Shown here piece by piece: positions 14,437 through 23,773 of a stretch of 64,000 nt of DNA; the stretch's first letter is position 1; each line of letters starts with the position of its first letter. The notes beneath the pieces were generated by a model. It was not told the origin of the DNA and did no database searches. It saw only the letters and a program-made list of their open reading frames with translations. Origin of the DNA: Winogradskyella schleiferi (GTDB lineage Bacteria; Bacteroidota; Bacteroidia; Flavobacteriales; Flavobacteriaceae); assembly GCF_013394655.1 (NCBI RefSeq), contig NZ_CP053351.1:3512001-3576000 (forward strand), given 5' to 3'. The position numbers and the translations under genes were made by a program.

Positions 14437-14579
14437 AAACAGTCAGATTAGCAAATTTTTTTAGTGAGCGGTGTGTTTTTTTTAGTAAAAGTGCTTTAGC
14501 TAAAAAGCGCACCTTCTAACGATTCTATTTTGCTGTAATATAACTACTTACGAAATTAGCTATTACTAACCACCACGTT

Positions 14580-17543
14580 ATGAGAGCTTTTTTTGTTATT
14601 ATTTTCATTCTTATTAATTGTTTTATAAGTCTAGCCCAAAATATAGATTACACTACTAGAATTGTCAGGTTTTATGCGGGTAACTGTTCGACTGAATTCG
14701 GTACTGAAGAACATACCTGGCAAGGCTGGTTGAGTGATAATGTTAATACTGCTGAGACCTATTCTGGTTGTATCCAAAGAAATTATAATGGTTCTGTAAT
14801 TCAATCGGGATCATACGCTCTTAGAACAAGAAATAATACTAACGCAACCCAATTGCGCGCAAGAATAGATGCTTGGGAAGATGATACTGGAAGTAGATGT
14901 ATGTATGATCCTGGAAATATTTTTACTGGTGGAGACGACTGCCGTGTATCTCAAATTTCTTACTTCAATTTCACTAATCCATTAGAATATCAGTATATTA
15001 ATAATACTGTAACCGTTGGTACTGGCGATTATAACATGAGCGTGTTTTATCAATATCGTTATAGTATGACAACATTACCAGCTGCTACTGAATACAATGT
15101 TACTAATTTAATTACTGGTGGAACTAGACCATTCTGGGGCTGTAGGGGCAATTGGGCTGCTGTAGGGTCAGACTGTGCGGCATCAGGAACTATAGGTAAT
15201 AACCAAACATCTTCTTTTACAACTACCGTAAGTTGTCAATCACAAGTAAGTTTTAGATGGCGCGTAAGTAGTGAGGCGAATTATGATTTTCTAAAAGTTT
15301 ATGTGAATGGTGTTGAACGTACGTCAATAAGTGGAACAGTTGGTTGGACATTAGTAACCCTACCTTTAGACTACGGTAACAATACCGTAGAGTGGCGTTA
15401 TGAGAAGGATGGAAGTGTCTCTTCGGGTTTAGATCGTGGTTTTATAGATGACATAAGTTTTACAAATGCTACCTCTGTCGATCCTGGATCAGTGACTGGT
15501 GGAGAAACCTTTAATATTATTGGTAATCCTGGAAATTTAGTAAACGTCGCAAATGGCCAAGCATACAGTGCTAGTCTAAATTATCAATGGCAATATAGTA
15601 ATGATGGTATTACAAGTTGGTTCAATATTGGTGGTGCTACAGGATCATCTTACAATCCGCCAGCAGATCTTACCACAACTAGATATTATAGAAGAAGAAT
15701 TCAAGATCAGTGTGGTAATTTAGACTACTCTAATATTTTACAAGTAGAGATACTTCCGCAATTTGTTTATGATTCTGGATACTGGGATCCTTACGATCCA
15801 GGCACAACGTCGTTTCCAAGCAATACCACACACTCCGTAATTATAAGAGAAAATACTACTCAGACTAATTCATTCTTAACAGGTAATCTAATTATTGATC
15901 CAGGCGCATCGCTTACAGTATCTGGAGATATAGGGCTTAGTGTTTTCTACCAAGTTGAACTAAATGGAATTTTAGATCTAGGTGAGAATGGCCAACTCAT
16001 ACAATCCAATTCCTCTGCTTTGATCTTAGGTGCAAATGGAGCGTTGAGAAAAACAAGAAATGGAAACCCTAACCTCTATCGTTATACCTATTGGGGAAGT
16101 CCTGTCTCTAATCCTGGAGCAACAGCAAATTCAGGGCATAATATCAGCAGCGTAATGAATGATGGAACAACAGGTATTCCAAGACCACTAAATTTTACAG
16201 CATCTAATGTAAATGATGGAATTCCAGGAGATATTTCTACACCAGCAACTATTTCAAGTAAATGGCTTTATGCCTTTAGAAATCTCACTAATGATTATTC
16301 TAACTGGGAACAAATAACACCAGGTACCATTCTGTCATCTGGACAAGGCTTTACTATGAAAGGTACGCAGACAGCCACAGGTACACAACCATTTATATTT
16401 GTAGGTACACCCAACAATGGTGATATTACCTTGGGTATAACAGCAAATAACAATTATCTAATTTCCAATCCTTATCCAAGTGCCATTGATTCGCATCGAT
16501 TTTTGTTAGATAATCCAGATTTAGATGGTACACTCTACTTTTGGGAACATTACGGAGGAGATACACACATACTTTCTGGTTATCAAGGTGGTTATGCCAC
16601 TTATAATTTTTCTGGAGGCGTTGGTGCTCCTTCAATTGCCTCACCAGATCCAGAAGTTTCGGGAGATGGTACTCCTGTCAAGATTCCAGGTAGGTACATT
16701 CCTGTAGCACAAGGTTTTTTCGTAGAGGCGACCACTACGGGTTCTTTTACCTTTGGTAATAATCAGCGTGCTTACGTTTCAGAATTACCAACACAAAGTG
16801 TATTTGTTCGATCTGCGAATGCAACTAGTTCAGAGAATGTTCAACCAGATAACAGAACAAAAATTAGACTTGGTATGACAAGTCCTGACTTCGGTCATAG
16901 ACAATTATTACTTACTGTAGATCCAGCTGCTTCTTATGGTGTTGATAAATATTATGATGGACCATCTTTTGAAGTTTTGCCTAATGATTTCGCCTTCTTC
17001 TTAAATAATGGACATTATGGTATTCAAGGTATTCCATCTATAAATTTAAATGATGATATTCCCTTGGTAATAGACATTACTGATACAGGACTTTATAATA
17101 TAGGATTAGATGAATTGGAGAATTGGGATGAAGATCAAAACATCTATCTTTATGATAGTGCATCAGCTATCTATTACGACCTTAGAGTAGCTGACGCAAA
17201 TATTAGTTTAACAAATAATCAATATATTGGACGATTTTCTTTAAGGTTTAACAATTCAACATTATCTGCAACTATTAACGAAGCCATTGAAGATGTATTA
17301 TCAGTCTATCAACCTAAGAATAGGAATAGAATTGTTATCCAGTTAAGTTCTCAAGGTTATCGCTTAGAAAAAGTAAACCTGATTAATGTTAATGGAAGGG
17401 TTATTCTTAATGCAAAATCCAATGTGTTATTAAACAGAGATAATCAATGGTTGGTTTCTACAGATGGATTGTCGTCTGGTGCTTATATCTTACAAATGAA
17501 GATTAATGGAACCTATCACACGAGAAAGTTAATTATTAAATAA
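14580..17543 (+). CDS. Large secreted protein with type IX secretion sorting domain
   Basis: The protein has 987 residues with an N-terminal signal peptide (FFVIIFILINCFISLAQ) and beta-rich modules. Among them is an Ig-like unit at about 310-395 (NYQWQYSNDGITSWFNIGGA .. TTRYYRRRIQDQCGN). The C-terminal type A T9SS sorting domain covers about 905-987 (LINVNGRVILNA, LSSGAYILQMKI). It would be exported by the T9SS and attached to or released from the surface. No catalytic domain is recognised. It lies between paaF and paaY but has 143- and 47-base flanks, so a separate promoter is likely. Confidence 0.85.
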   Translation: MRAFFVIIFILINCFISLAQNIDYTTRIVRFYAGNCSTEFGTEEHTWQGWLSDNVNTAETYSGCIQRNYNGSVIQSGSYALRTRNNTNATQLRARIDAWEDDTGSRCMYDPGNIFTGGDDCRVSQISYFNFTNPLEYQYINNTVTVGTGDYNMSVFYQYRYSMTTLPAATEYNVTNLITGGTRPFWGCRGNWAAVGSDCAASGTIGNNQTSSFTTTVSCQSQVSFRWRVSSEANYDFLKVYVNGVERTSISGTVGWTLVTLPLDYGNNTVEWRYEKDGSVSSGLDRGFIDDISFTNATSVDPGSVTGGETFNIIGNPGNLVNVANGQAYSASLNYQWQYSNDGITSWFNIGGATGSSYNPPADLTTTRYYRRRIQDQCGNLDYSNILQVEILPQFVYDSGYWDPYDPGTTSFPSNTTHSVIIRENTTQTNSFLTGNLIIDPGASLTVSGDIGLSVFYQVELNGILDLGENGQLIQSNSSALILGANGALRKTRNGNPNLYRYTYWGSPVSNPGATANSGHNISSVMNDGTTGIPRPLNFTASNVNDGIPGDISTPATISSKWLYAFRNLTNDYSNWEQITPGTILSSGQGFTMKGTQTATGTQPFIFVGTPNNGDITLGITANNNYLISNPYPSAIDSHRFLLDNPDLDGTLYFWEHYGGDTHILSGYQGGYATYNFSGGVGAPSIASPDPEVSGDGTPVKIPGRYIPVAQGFFVEATTTGSFTFGNNQRAYVSELPTQSVFVRSANATSSENVQPDNRTKIRLGMTSPDFGHRQLLLTVDPAASYGVDKYYDGPSFEVLPNDFAFFLNNGHYGIQGIPSINLNDDIPLVIDITDTGLYNIGLDELENWDEDQNIYLYDSASAIYYDLRVADANISLTNNQYIGRFSLRFNNSTLSATINEAIEDVLSVYQPKNRNRIVIQLSSQGYRLEKVNLINVNGRVILNAKSNVLLNRDNQWLVSTDGLSSGAYILQMKINGTYHTRKLIIK

Positions 17544-17590
17544 CTTTAAATTATATATAATTTAGGCTTATATTAAATTACTTTTGTGTA

Positions 17591-18190
17591 ATGGCAATTT
17601 ATTCATTCAAAGGTTACATTCCTGTAATACATAAAACTAGTTTCGTACATCCATTAGCTGCAGTAACCGGCAACGTCATCATCGGCAAAAATTGTTACAT
17701 TGGACCAGGCGCAGCCATTCGTGGTGATTGGGGACAAATTATTTTGGAAGATGGCGTGAATGTGCAGGAAAATTGTACAATTCACATGTTTCCAGGAAAG
17801 TCCATTACACTAAAAGAAAGTGCTCATATTGGTCACGGAGCCATTATTCATGGCGCAAATTTGGGCAAAAATTGTCTTATAGGAATGAACACCGTAATCA
17901 TGGATGATGCCGAAATAGGCGATGAATGCATTATAGGCGCCATGTCTTTTGTAAAAGCCGAAACTAAAATTCCGTATAGAAGTTTAGTCGTTGGCAATCC
18001 TGCAAAAGTGATACGAGGAATTACTGATGAAATGATTGCATGGAAAACCAAAGGCACACAACTATATCAACAATTACCAAGAGATTGTCATGAAACTTTA
18101 AAAGAAGTTGAGCCACTTCGAGAAGTTCCAGAACACATGAAAGTTCAAGAGGCTACTTATCAAACACTTCGAGACACTTTTAAAACGTGA
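17591..18190 (+). CDS. paaY: PaaY, hexapeptide-repeat (gamma-carbonic-anhydrase-like) protein
   Basis: A left-handed beta-helix protein of 199 residues with successive hexapeptides such as GKNCYIGPGAAIRG and GDECIIGAMSFVKAE. Metal-ligand-type histidines appear in IHMFPGKSITLKESAHIGHG. PaaY has been assigned thioesterase or gamma-carbonic-anhydrase-like roles in phenylacetate loci. The length equals the E. coli protein (about 196). It closes the paa region and is followed by the palindrome at 18268, beyond which genes run the other way. Confidence 0.88.
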   Translation: MAIYSFKGYIPVIHKTSFVHPLAAVTGNVIIGKNCYIGPGAAIRGDWGQIILEDGVNVQENCTIHMFPGKSITLKESAHIGHGAIIHGANLGKNCLIGMNTVIMDDAEIGDECIIGAMSFVKAETKIPYRSLVVGNPAKVIRGITDEMIAWKTKGTQLYQQLPRDCHETLKEVEPLREVPEHMKVQEATYQTLRDTFKT

Positions 18191-18267
18191 GTAACTTTAT
18201 GAATAGTGATTCTGTATTTCATCGTTATTTATCTAGAAGTCATATTTTCGAGCCTGAAAGTTAGAGA

Positions 18268-18294
18268 CCTGTCAGGTTTTAAAAACCTTACAGG
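18268..18294. repeat. Family H palindrome between convergent paaY and lrp
   Basis: CCTGTCAGGTTTT-A-AAAACCTTACAGG forms a long stem with one mismatch per arm. It lies between the paaY stop and the lrp stop, so it may serve as a bidirectional terminator. A partial copy is at 1448-1467. Confidence 0.65.
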
Positions 18295-18295
18295 A

Positions 18296-18772
18296 TTACA
18301 AAACCCGACTCAAATCAATCGCATTAGTTTCTTTACTTGTGGATAAAGCAATCAAACTCTGCACATTTCCCAAGTATGGAAGCAACGTTAATTTGGAAAT
18401 GATAAAGGTTTCGTAAGCTTCAATATCTTCCACCACTAACTTCAGTAAATAATCAAAATTCCCACTTACTCTGTGACATTCTATAACTTCGGGAAAATTG
18501 TTTATTTCCTTGACAAATTTTTCTAAATAACTGCGTGTGTGGCCTTGCAAGGTAATCCCAATAAAAACGGTAAGTTTTAGACCTATCTTTTTATTGTTCA
18601 AAACAGCAACATATTTTTCTATATAACCTTCTTTTTCAAGTTTTTTAATCCGTTCAAAAATTGGAGAGGTGGTCATTCCAAGTTCAGCAGCAATACTTTT
18701 TGTTGTACGATTACTGTTTTCTTGAAGTATTTCGAGAATTTTAGTGTCAATTTTATCAAGAATATGAGCCAT
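18296..18772 (-). CDS. Lrp/AsnC family transcriptional regulator
   Basis: A 158-residue feast/famine regulator. The N-terminal winged helix-turn-helix (about 5-60; TKSIAAELGMTTSPIFERIK) is followed by a C-terminal RAM effector-binding domain (about 65-145; VIECHRVSGNFDYLLKLVV). It is divergent from the E2 gene across a 170-bp AT-rich spacer, and the next genes degrade or transaminate branched-chain amino acids. Control of that cluster in response to leucine-type amino acids is therefore a reasonable inference. Confidence 0.93.
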   Translation of the reverse strand: MAHILDKIDTKILEILQENSNRTTKSIAAELGMTTSPIFERIKKLEKEGYIEKYVAVLNNKKIGLKLTVFIGITLQGHTRSYLEKFVKEINNFPEVIECHRVSGNFDYLLKLVVEDIEAYETFIISKLTLLPYLGNVQSLIALSTSKETNAIDLSRVL

Positions 18773-18942
18773 GAGAAAAAATTATTTTATACCTACTCAA
18801 AATTAAACAATAAAAGCATATAAAACTTATGTAAATAAGTATTTAAGAATAATATTCTTTTTAAGATTAAATTAAAAGATTTTAACAAACCTCAAATTCA
18901 AGTTATATTATCTTTAATTCTTGAAATTAAAATTATTGCATA

Positions 18943-20262
18943 TTGAAAAATTTCGAATTAAAAATGCCCAAAATGGGCGAAAGCATAACCGAAGGAACGA
19001 TCATCAATTGGTTAATTGACGAAGGAGATGCATTCGACGAAGGCGACATCATACTTGAAGTAGCGACTGATAAAGTCGATAATGAAGTACCTGCACCAGC
19101 ATCAGGAACTTTAGTAAAAACGCTATTTAAAGCAAAAGATGTGGTTCCTGTTGGAGAGGTTATGGCAATTCTTGAAATTTCAGAAGAAACAACATCTTCA
19201 AAAAAAGAAAATGTTATTCAAAGCGAAAGTGAAAAATCAATTCAAAAAAAAGAAATACAAAAACCGAAATCAAGGACAGACATTTCTAAAGTTAGTGAAG
19301 TCAAGAGTGTTTCTTCCCCTTTGGGGAAATCAGATGGGGCTTCATTCTTTTCCCCATTAATCATTTCAATCGCTAAAGAACAACACATCAGTTTTGAGGA
19401 ATTAGCGCGAATTCCAGCCACAGGACACGAAGGCAGATTACGCAAAAGTGACTTATTTCACTATATAGAAGAAGGACGGCCTTATAAATTTGCACAACCA
19501 GTTACTCAAGACCCAACGGCATTCAGAATTCCGCAATTATCATTCGACAAAGGCAAGGGCAAAGTCATCGAAATGGACCGCATGCGCCAAATGATTGCAG
19601 ACCATATGGTGTATTCAAAACATACCTCTCCTCATGTAACAGCTTATGTGGAAGCGGATTTAACAAACATAGTCAACTGGCGAAATGCCAACAAAAAAGC
19701 CTTTCAGGAAAAGTATGGTGAACGATTAACTTTTACCCCCTTATTCGTAGAAGCCGTTGCAAAAGCAATCAAGGATTTCCCAAATATCAACGCTTCCGTA
19801 GATGGCAACAACATCATCGTAAAAGAAGATATCAATATTGGCATGGCCACCGCCTTACCAAGCGGTAACTTAATCGTTCCTGTTGTAAAGAATGCAGATT
19901 CGAAAGATTTAAAACAAATTGCAGCGAACGTAAACGCATTGTCTGCAAAAGCACGAGAAAATATATTGGCTGGCGATGATATAAAAGGAAGCACCTTCAC
20001 AATTTCTAACGTTGGAACTTTTGGAAGCGTTATGGGAACACCAATTATTAATCAGCCTGAAGTTGCCATTTTAGCCTTAGGAATTATCAAAAAAAGACCA
20101 GAAGTTATTACGACCGAAAAAGGAGACGAAATCGCTATTAGAAGCATGATGTATTTATCCTTGTCTTTTGACCACAGAGTTGTGGATGGTTTTTTAGGCG
20201 GAAGCTTCGTGAGACGCGTAGCTGATTATTTTGAACAATTTGATGTTAATAGAGAAATATAA
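18943..20262 (+). CDS. Branched-chain 2-oxoacid dehydrogenase E2 (dihydrolipoyl acyltransferase)
   Basis: E2 transfers acyl groups from E1 to CoA. It has an N-terminal lipoyl domain (about 1-80) with the lipoyl lysine in EVATDKVDNEV, a linker, a peripheral-subunit-binding domain (about 137-180, PLIISIAKEQHISFEELARI), and a catalytic domain with SFDHRVVDG near the C-terminus. The start is a TTG at 18943, which gives the family opening KNFELKMPKMGES; the next ATG would cut into the lipoyl domain. The linker contains a translated family A repeat (19311-19343). The ilvE and E1 neighbours favour branched-chain substrates. Confidence 0.9.
   Translation: MKNFELKMPKMGESITEGTIINWLIDEGDAFDEGDIILEVATDKVDNEVPAPASGTLVKTLFKAKDVVPVGEVMAILEISEETTSSKKENVIQSESEKSIQKKEIQKPKSRTDISKVSEVKSVSSPLGKSDGASFFSPLIISIAKEQHISFEELARIPATGHEGRLRKSDLFHYIEEGRPYKFAQPVTQDPTAFRIPQLSFDKGKGKVIEMDRMRQMIADHMVYSKHTSPHVTAYVEADLTNIVNWRNANKKAFQEKYGERLTFTPLFVEAVAKAIKDFPNINASVDGNNIIVKEDINIGMATALPSGNLIVPVVKNADSKDLKQIAANVNALSAKARENILAGDDIKGSTFTISNVGTFGSVMGTPIINQPEVAILALGIIKKRPEVITTEKGDEIAIRSMMYLSLSFDHRVVDGFLGGSFVRRVADYFEQFDVNREI
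19311..19343. repeat. Family A repeat translated in frame in the E2 linker
   Basis: TTCTTCCCCTTTGGGGAAAT then CAGATGGGGCTTC is read as S-S-P-L-G-K-S-D-G-A-S (residues 124-134). It lies in the flexible linker between the lipoyl and subunit-binding domains, where extra residues should be tolerated. Confidence 0.75.
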
Positions 20263-20268
20263 ATCGTA

Positions 20269-20370
20269 ACGTCACTTCGAGTAATTCCGATTTTCGGAAT
20301 TGTATAGAGAAGCCTTAAAAAAAGTACTTGATAAAAATTTCAAAAAAGCAATTTCACTCGAACTGACGGA
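20269..20370. repeat. Family D palindromic repeat, left of ilvE
   Basis: GTCACTTCGAGTAATTCC .. GTATAGAGAAGCC at the left and GCAATTTCACTCGAACTGAC at the right pair over the ends (TCGAGT/ACTCGA). The centre contains TTCCGATTTTCGGAA. It fills the E2-ilvE gap and ends 13 bases before the ilvE ATG. A related copy lies right of ilvE. Confidence 0.75.
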
Positions 20371-20382
20371 AATAATAAAACT

Positions 20383-21450
20383 ATGAAACCTAACATTTCA
20401 ATTCAAAAAGTAGAACATTCGAAAGTTGAAAACATCGATTTCAACAATATTCCATTAGGCACCACATTTACAGACCACATGTTTATATGTGATTACGATA
20501 AAGGCGAATGGCTTAACCCGAGAATTGTCCCAATGGGATTAATCCCAACGCATCCAGCAGCCATGGCTTTGCATTATGGACAAGCTATTTTTGAAGGCAT
20601 GAAAGCCACGGTTGATGCAGAAGGCAACCCTATGTTATTTCGGGCAGATAAAAACGCAGCACGCTTAAATAAAAGTGCAGACCGAATGGGAATGCCTCAT
20701 TTTCCAGAAGATTTATTTGTGGAAGGCCTAAAACAATTGGTAGATTTAGAACGCAATTGGATTCCGCCTAAAGATGGAAGCGCACTCTATCTACGACCAT
20801 TTATGTACGCAGACGAACCGTTTATTGGTATGCGTGCAGCCACACATTTCAAGTTTATCATTATGGCTTCACCAGCTGGACCGTTTTTCAGTAAGCGCAT
20901 TAAACTTTGGGCGGAAAAACAATATATAAGAGCTGCCAATGGTGGTACTGGCGAAGCTAAAGCTGCAGGAAATTATGCGGCAGCTATTCGACCAACGGAA
21001 TTGGCGAAAGCAAAAGGTTACGATCAGGTTTTATGGTTAGATGCCGTTGAGCATAAATACATTCAAGAAGTTGGCACCATGAATATTTTCTTTAAAATCG
21101 ATGGAAAATTTATCACGCCAAAACGCGATGGTTCCATATTAGATGGCATCACACGACTTAGTGTTATCGATATTTTACAAGATAAAGGTTATGAGGTTAT
21201 TGAACGTCCAATAACGATTGATGAAATCATAGAGTCTTCAAAAAACGGTATTTTAGAAGAAGCATTCGGAACAGGAACAGCTGTCGGAATCGCCTATATA
21301 CAAGAGATTGGTATTGAAGACGAAACCATTCATGTTTCTGACGAAAGTCCTGTTGGGCTAGAAGTGAATAAAACCCTTAATGCTATAAAAACAGGGAAAA
21401 TTGAAGATAAATTCAATTGGATGATTAAAATTGAAAATGAATTGGTTTAA
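20383..21450 (+). CDS. ilvE: Branched-chain amino acid aminotransferase
   Basis: A fold-type IV PLP aminotransferase interconverting Leu/Ile/Val and their 2-oxoacids. GQAIFEGMKA, RPFMYADEPFIG, the PLP-lysine region GGTGEAKAAGNYAAAI and QEVGTMNIFF are characteristic, and 355 residues is the usual length. It supplies 2-oxoacids to the flanking E1/E2 dehydrogenase, which supports a catabolic role. It is enclosed by two family D palindromes in the same orientation (20269-20370 and 21454-21560). Confidence 0.95.
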   Translation: MKPNISIQKVEHSKVENIDFNNIPLGTTFTDHMFICDYDKGEWLNPRIVPMGLIPTHPAAMALHYGQAIFEGMKATVDAEGNPMLFRADKNAARLNKSADRMGMPHFPEDLFVEGLKQLVDLERNWIPPKDGSALYLRPFMYADEPFIGMRAATHFKFIIMASPAGPFFSKRIKLWAEKQYIRAANGGTGEAKAAGNYAAAIRPTELAKAKGYDQVLWLDAVEHKYIQEVGTMNIFFKIDGKFITPKRDGSILDGITRLSVIDILQDKGYEVIERPITIDEIIESSKNGILEEAFGTGTAVGIAYIQEIGIEDETIHVSDESPVGLEVNKTLNAIKTGKIEDKFNWMIKIENELV

Positions 21451-21453
21451 AAG

Positions 21454-21560
21454 ACAACTTCACTTCGAGTGTTTTTTTTGGCACGCCTATTTTGTATCGA
21501 GAAGCTCTTAAAACGTTCTCGATACAACATTGCAAAGTAGCAATTTCACTCGAACTGACG
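21454..21560. repeat. Family D palindromic repeat, right of ilvE
   Basis: CTTCACTTCGAGTG .. TTTGTATCGAGAAGC .. GTTCTCGATACAA .. GCAATTTCACTCGAACTGAC. The inner stem is TTGTATCGAGAA/TTCTCGATACAA and the outer ends are CTTCGAGTG/CACTCGAA, forming a near-complete cruciform of about 107 bp. It ends 12 bases before the E1 ATG. Confidence 0.8.
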
Positions 21561-21572
21561 AAAAGATTAAAC

Positions 21573-23660
21573 ATGAAAAAGAATATTTTAGAAAAAGGAT
21601 TTTCAAAACTCTGCACAGCAAAAGCGATGGCAGAATTATACGAAGTAAATTTCAAACAAGTTTCAAAATACGTGCATGCCACATCTCGTGGACATGAAGC
21701 GATTCAAATTGCATTAGGGTTACAATTATTACCTCAAGATTATGCGTTTCCGTATTACAGAGATGATGCCATGTTATTAGCCTTCGGTTTAGAACCTTAT
21801 GATTTAATGTTACAATTATTGGCCAAAAAGGATGACCCGTTTTCTGGTGGAAGGACCTATTACTCGCATCCAAGTTTAAAGGACGATGATAAACCAAAAA
21901 TTCCACATCAATCATCTGCGACTGGTATGCAAGCAATTCCTGCAACTGGTGTTGCGATGGGACTTCAATATTTAGAAAAACAAGGTTTAAAAAATTCAGT
22001 TACGAGTAATCACGTATCGGCTTCCTTCCCTTCGGGAAGGACTGAGGATGGGCTTGTAGTGTGTTCTCTAGGCGACGCCTCAGTAACCGAAGGCGAAATA
22101 GCCGAAGCCTTCCAAATGGCAGCCTTAAAACAAATGCCAATTTTGTATTTAGTGCAAGATAACGGTTGGGATATTTCGGCAAACGAGGCAGAAACGAGAG
22201 CTCAAAATGCGTTTGAATACGCGCAAGGTTTTCATGGATTGGAAGCTATTTCTATTGATGGCGCCAACTTTACCGAGAGTTACGAAGCTTTGGAAAAAGT
22301 CATAAAAACAATACGAGAGGAACGACGACCGTTTTTAGTGCATGCTAAAGTGCCTTTGCTAAATCATCACACTTCTGGAGTACGCATGGAGTGGTATCGC
22401 GATGATTTAGACGACGCACGTTCTCGCGATCCATATCCAGTTTTAAAACAACAATTATTGGATGCTGGTTTTTCAGAAAAGGAAGTTGAGTCCATAGAAG
22501 ATTCCGCAAAATCAAAAGTACAATCCGATTTTGAAAAAGCATTAAAAGCAGAAGACCCAAAACCAGAAGATTTATTCACTAACGATTTCGCACCAACACC
22601 GATTACAGAAGAAAAAGGCACACGAGCACCAGAAGGCGCAGAAAAAGTGGTGATGGTAGATTGCGCTTTATTCGCAGTCGAAGAACTGATGAAAAAACAT
22701 AAAGAATGTCTGCTCTACGGACAAGATGTCGGCGGACGATTAGGCGGTGTTTTTAGAGAAGCGGCAACTTTAGCTCAAAAATTTGGAGATGATAGAGTCT
22801 TTAATACACCAATTCAAGAAGCTTTTATTGTTGGTTCAACGGTTGGCATGAGTGCCGTTGGGTTAAAGCCCATTGTTGAAGTTCAGTTTGCCGATTATAT
22901 TTGGCCTGGACTCAATCAACTGTTCACTGAAGTGAGTCGCAGTTGTTATTTGAGTAACGGAAAATGGCCAGTGAGTATGATTCTAAGAGTTCCAATTGGT
23001 GCTTATGGAAGTGGTGGTCCGTACCATTCTTCTTCTGTGGAAAGTATAGTCACAAATATAAGAGGAATAAAGATTGCCTACCCAAGTAATGGAGCGGATT
23101 TAAAAGGCTTGATGAAAGCAGCTTATTATGATTCAAACCCTGTAGTTATTTTAGAGCACAAAGGGTTGTATTGGTCTAAAGTGCCAGGTACTAAAGGAGC
23201 AACTTCTATTGAGCCCGCTGAAGATTACATCTTACCTTTTGGAAAGGCTTGGGTACTACAAGAAATTTGGAAACAAGATAATGTAGAAACCCTAACCATT
23301 GTCACCTACGGAATGGGAGTTCATTGGGCATATAATGCTTCGGGCGAATTGAACATGAGAGATCAAATTGAAATCATTGATTTGCGAACCTTATTTCCAT
23401 TAGATGAAGACACAATCATGAAATCAGTTAAAAAAACCGGTAAATGTTTAGTGGTTACCGAAGAACCTTCGAATAATAGTTTTGCAAGGGCTTTGGCAGG
23501 AAAAATTCAGGAAGAATGCTTCAAATATTTAGATGCACCAGTAATGACCATTGGAAGTGAGAATATGCCAGCCATTCCTTTGAATTCTACTTTAGAGGAA
23601 ACGATGATTCCTTCCACAGAAAAAGTAAAAGCTAAGATTGAAACGTTATTGAATTATTAG
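21573..23660 (+). CDS. Branched-chain 2-oxoacid dehydrogenase E1, fused alpha and beta subunits
   Basis: This is a thiamine-diphosphate-dependent decarboxylase with the alpha subunit (about 1-360; TPP motif GDASVTEGEIAEA) and beta subunit (about 365-695; GQDVGGRLGGVFREA, VPIGAYGSGGPYHSSSVES) in one polypeptide, a common Bacteroidota arrangement. The frame is open upstream, but translation there would read through the family D repeat; the ATG at 21573 gives the family start. Residues 150-161 (ASFPSGRTEDGL) are a translated family A repeat just before the TPP motif. Confidence 0.93.
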   Translation: MKKNILEKGFSKLCTAKAMAELYEVNFKQVSKYVHATSRGHEAIQIALGLQLLPQDYAFPYYRDDAMLLAFGLEPYDLMLQLLAKKDDPFSGGRTYYSHPSLKDDDKPKIPHQSSATGMQAIPATGVAMGLQYLEKQGLKNSVTSNHVSASFPSGRTEDGLVVCSLGDASVTEGEIAEAFQMAALKQMPILYLVQDNGWDISANEAETRAQNAFEYAQGFHGLEAISIDGANFTESYEALEKVIKTIREERRPFLVHAKVPLLNHHTSGVRMEWYRDDLDDARSRDPYPVLKQQLLDAGFSEKEVESIEDSAKSKVQSDFEKALKAEDPKPEDLFTNDFAPTPITEEKGTRAPEGAEKVVMVDCALFAVEELMKKHKECLLYGQDVGGRLGGVFREAATLAQKFGDDRVFNTPIQEAFIVGSTVGMSAVGLKPIVEVQFADYIWPGLNQLFTEVSRSCYLSNGKWPVSMILRVPIGAYGSGGPYHSSSVESIVTNIRGIKIAYPSNGADLKGLMKAAYYDSNPVVILEHKGLYWSKVPGTKGATSIEPAEDYILPFGKAWVLQEIWKQDNVETLTIVTYGMGVHWAYNASGELNMRDQIEIIDLRTLFPLDEDTIMKSVKKTGKCLVVTEEPSNNSFARALAGKIQEECFKYLDAPVMTIGSENMPAIPLNSTLEETMIPSTEKVKAKIETLLNY
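22021..22055. repeat. Family A repeat translated in frame next to the E1 TPP motif
   Basis: CTTCCTTCCCTTCGGGAAGG then ACTGAGGATGGGCTT encodes A-S-F-P-S-G-R-T-E-D-G-L (residues 150-161). It is read in a different frame of the repeat than in PaaD and E2, yet the gene stays open. It begins seven codons before the GDASVTEGE metal/TPP-binding motif. Confidence 0.75.
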
Positions 23661-23716
23661 ATTATGATATGCTAAAAGGTTCGATATTTTTAGCATCTTT
23701 TACATTCCCATAACAC

Positions 23717-23752
23717 AAAAAAGCCTTAATCCATAAACAGATTAAGGCTTTT
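23717..23752. terminator. Bidirectional intrinsic terminator between E1 and the minus-strand barrel gene
   Basis: AAGCCTTAATC (23721-23731) pairs perfectly with GATTAAGGCTT (23740-23750), with an 8-base loop. The stem is flanked by A-rich sequence on the left and TT on the right. It lies between convergent genes and suits termination from both sides. Confidence 0.85.
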
Positions 23753-23773
23753 AACACTCAAAAATTGATTGAT

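Noticed and set aside
21492..21572. 27-residue N-terminal extension of E1
   Set aside because: It reads through the family D palindrome; the ATG at 21573 gives the normal E1 start.
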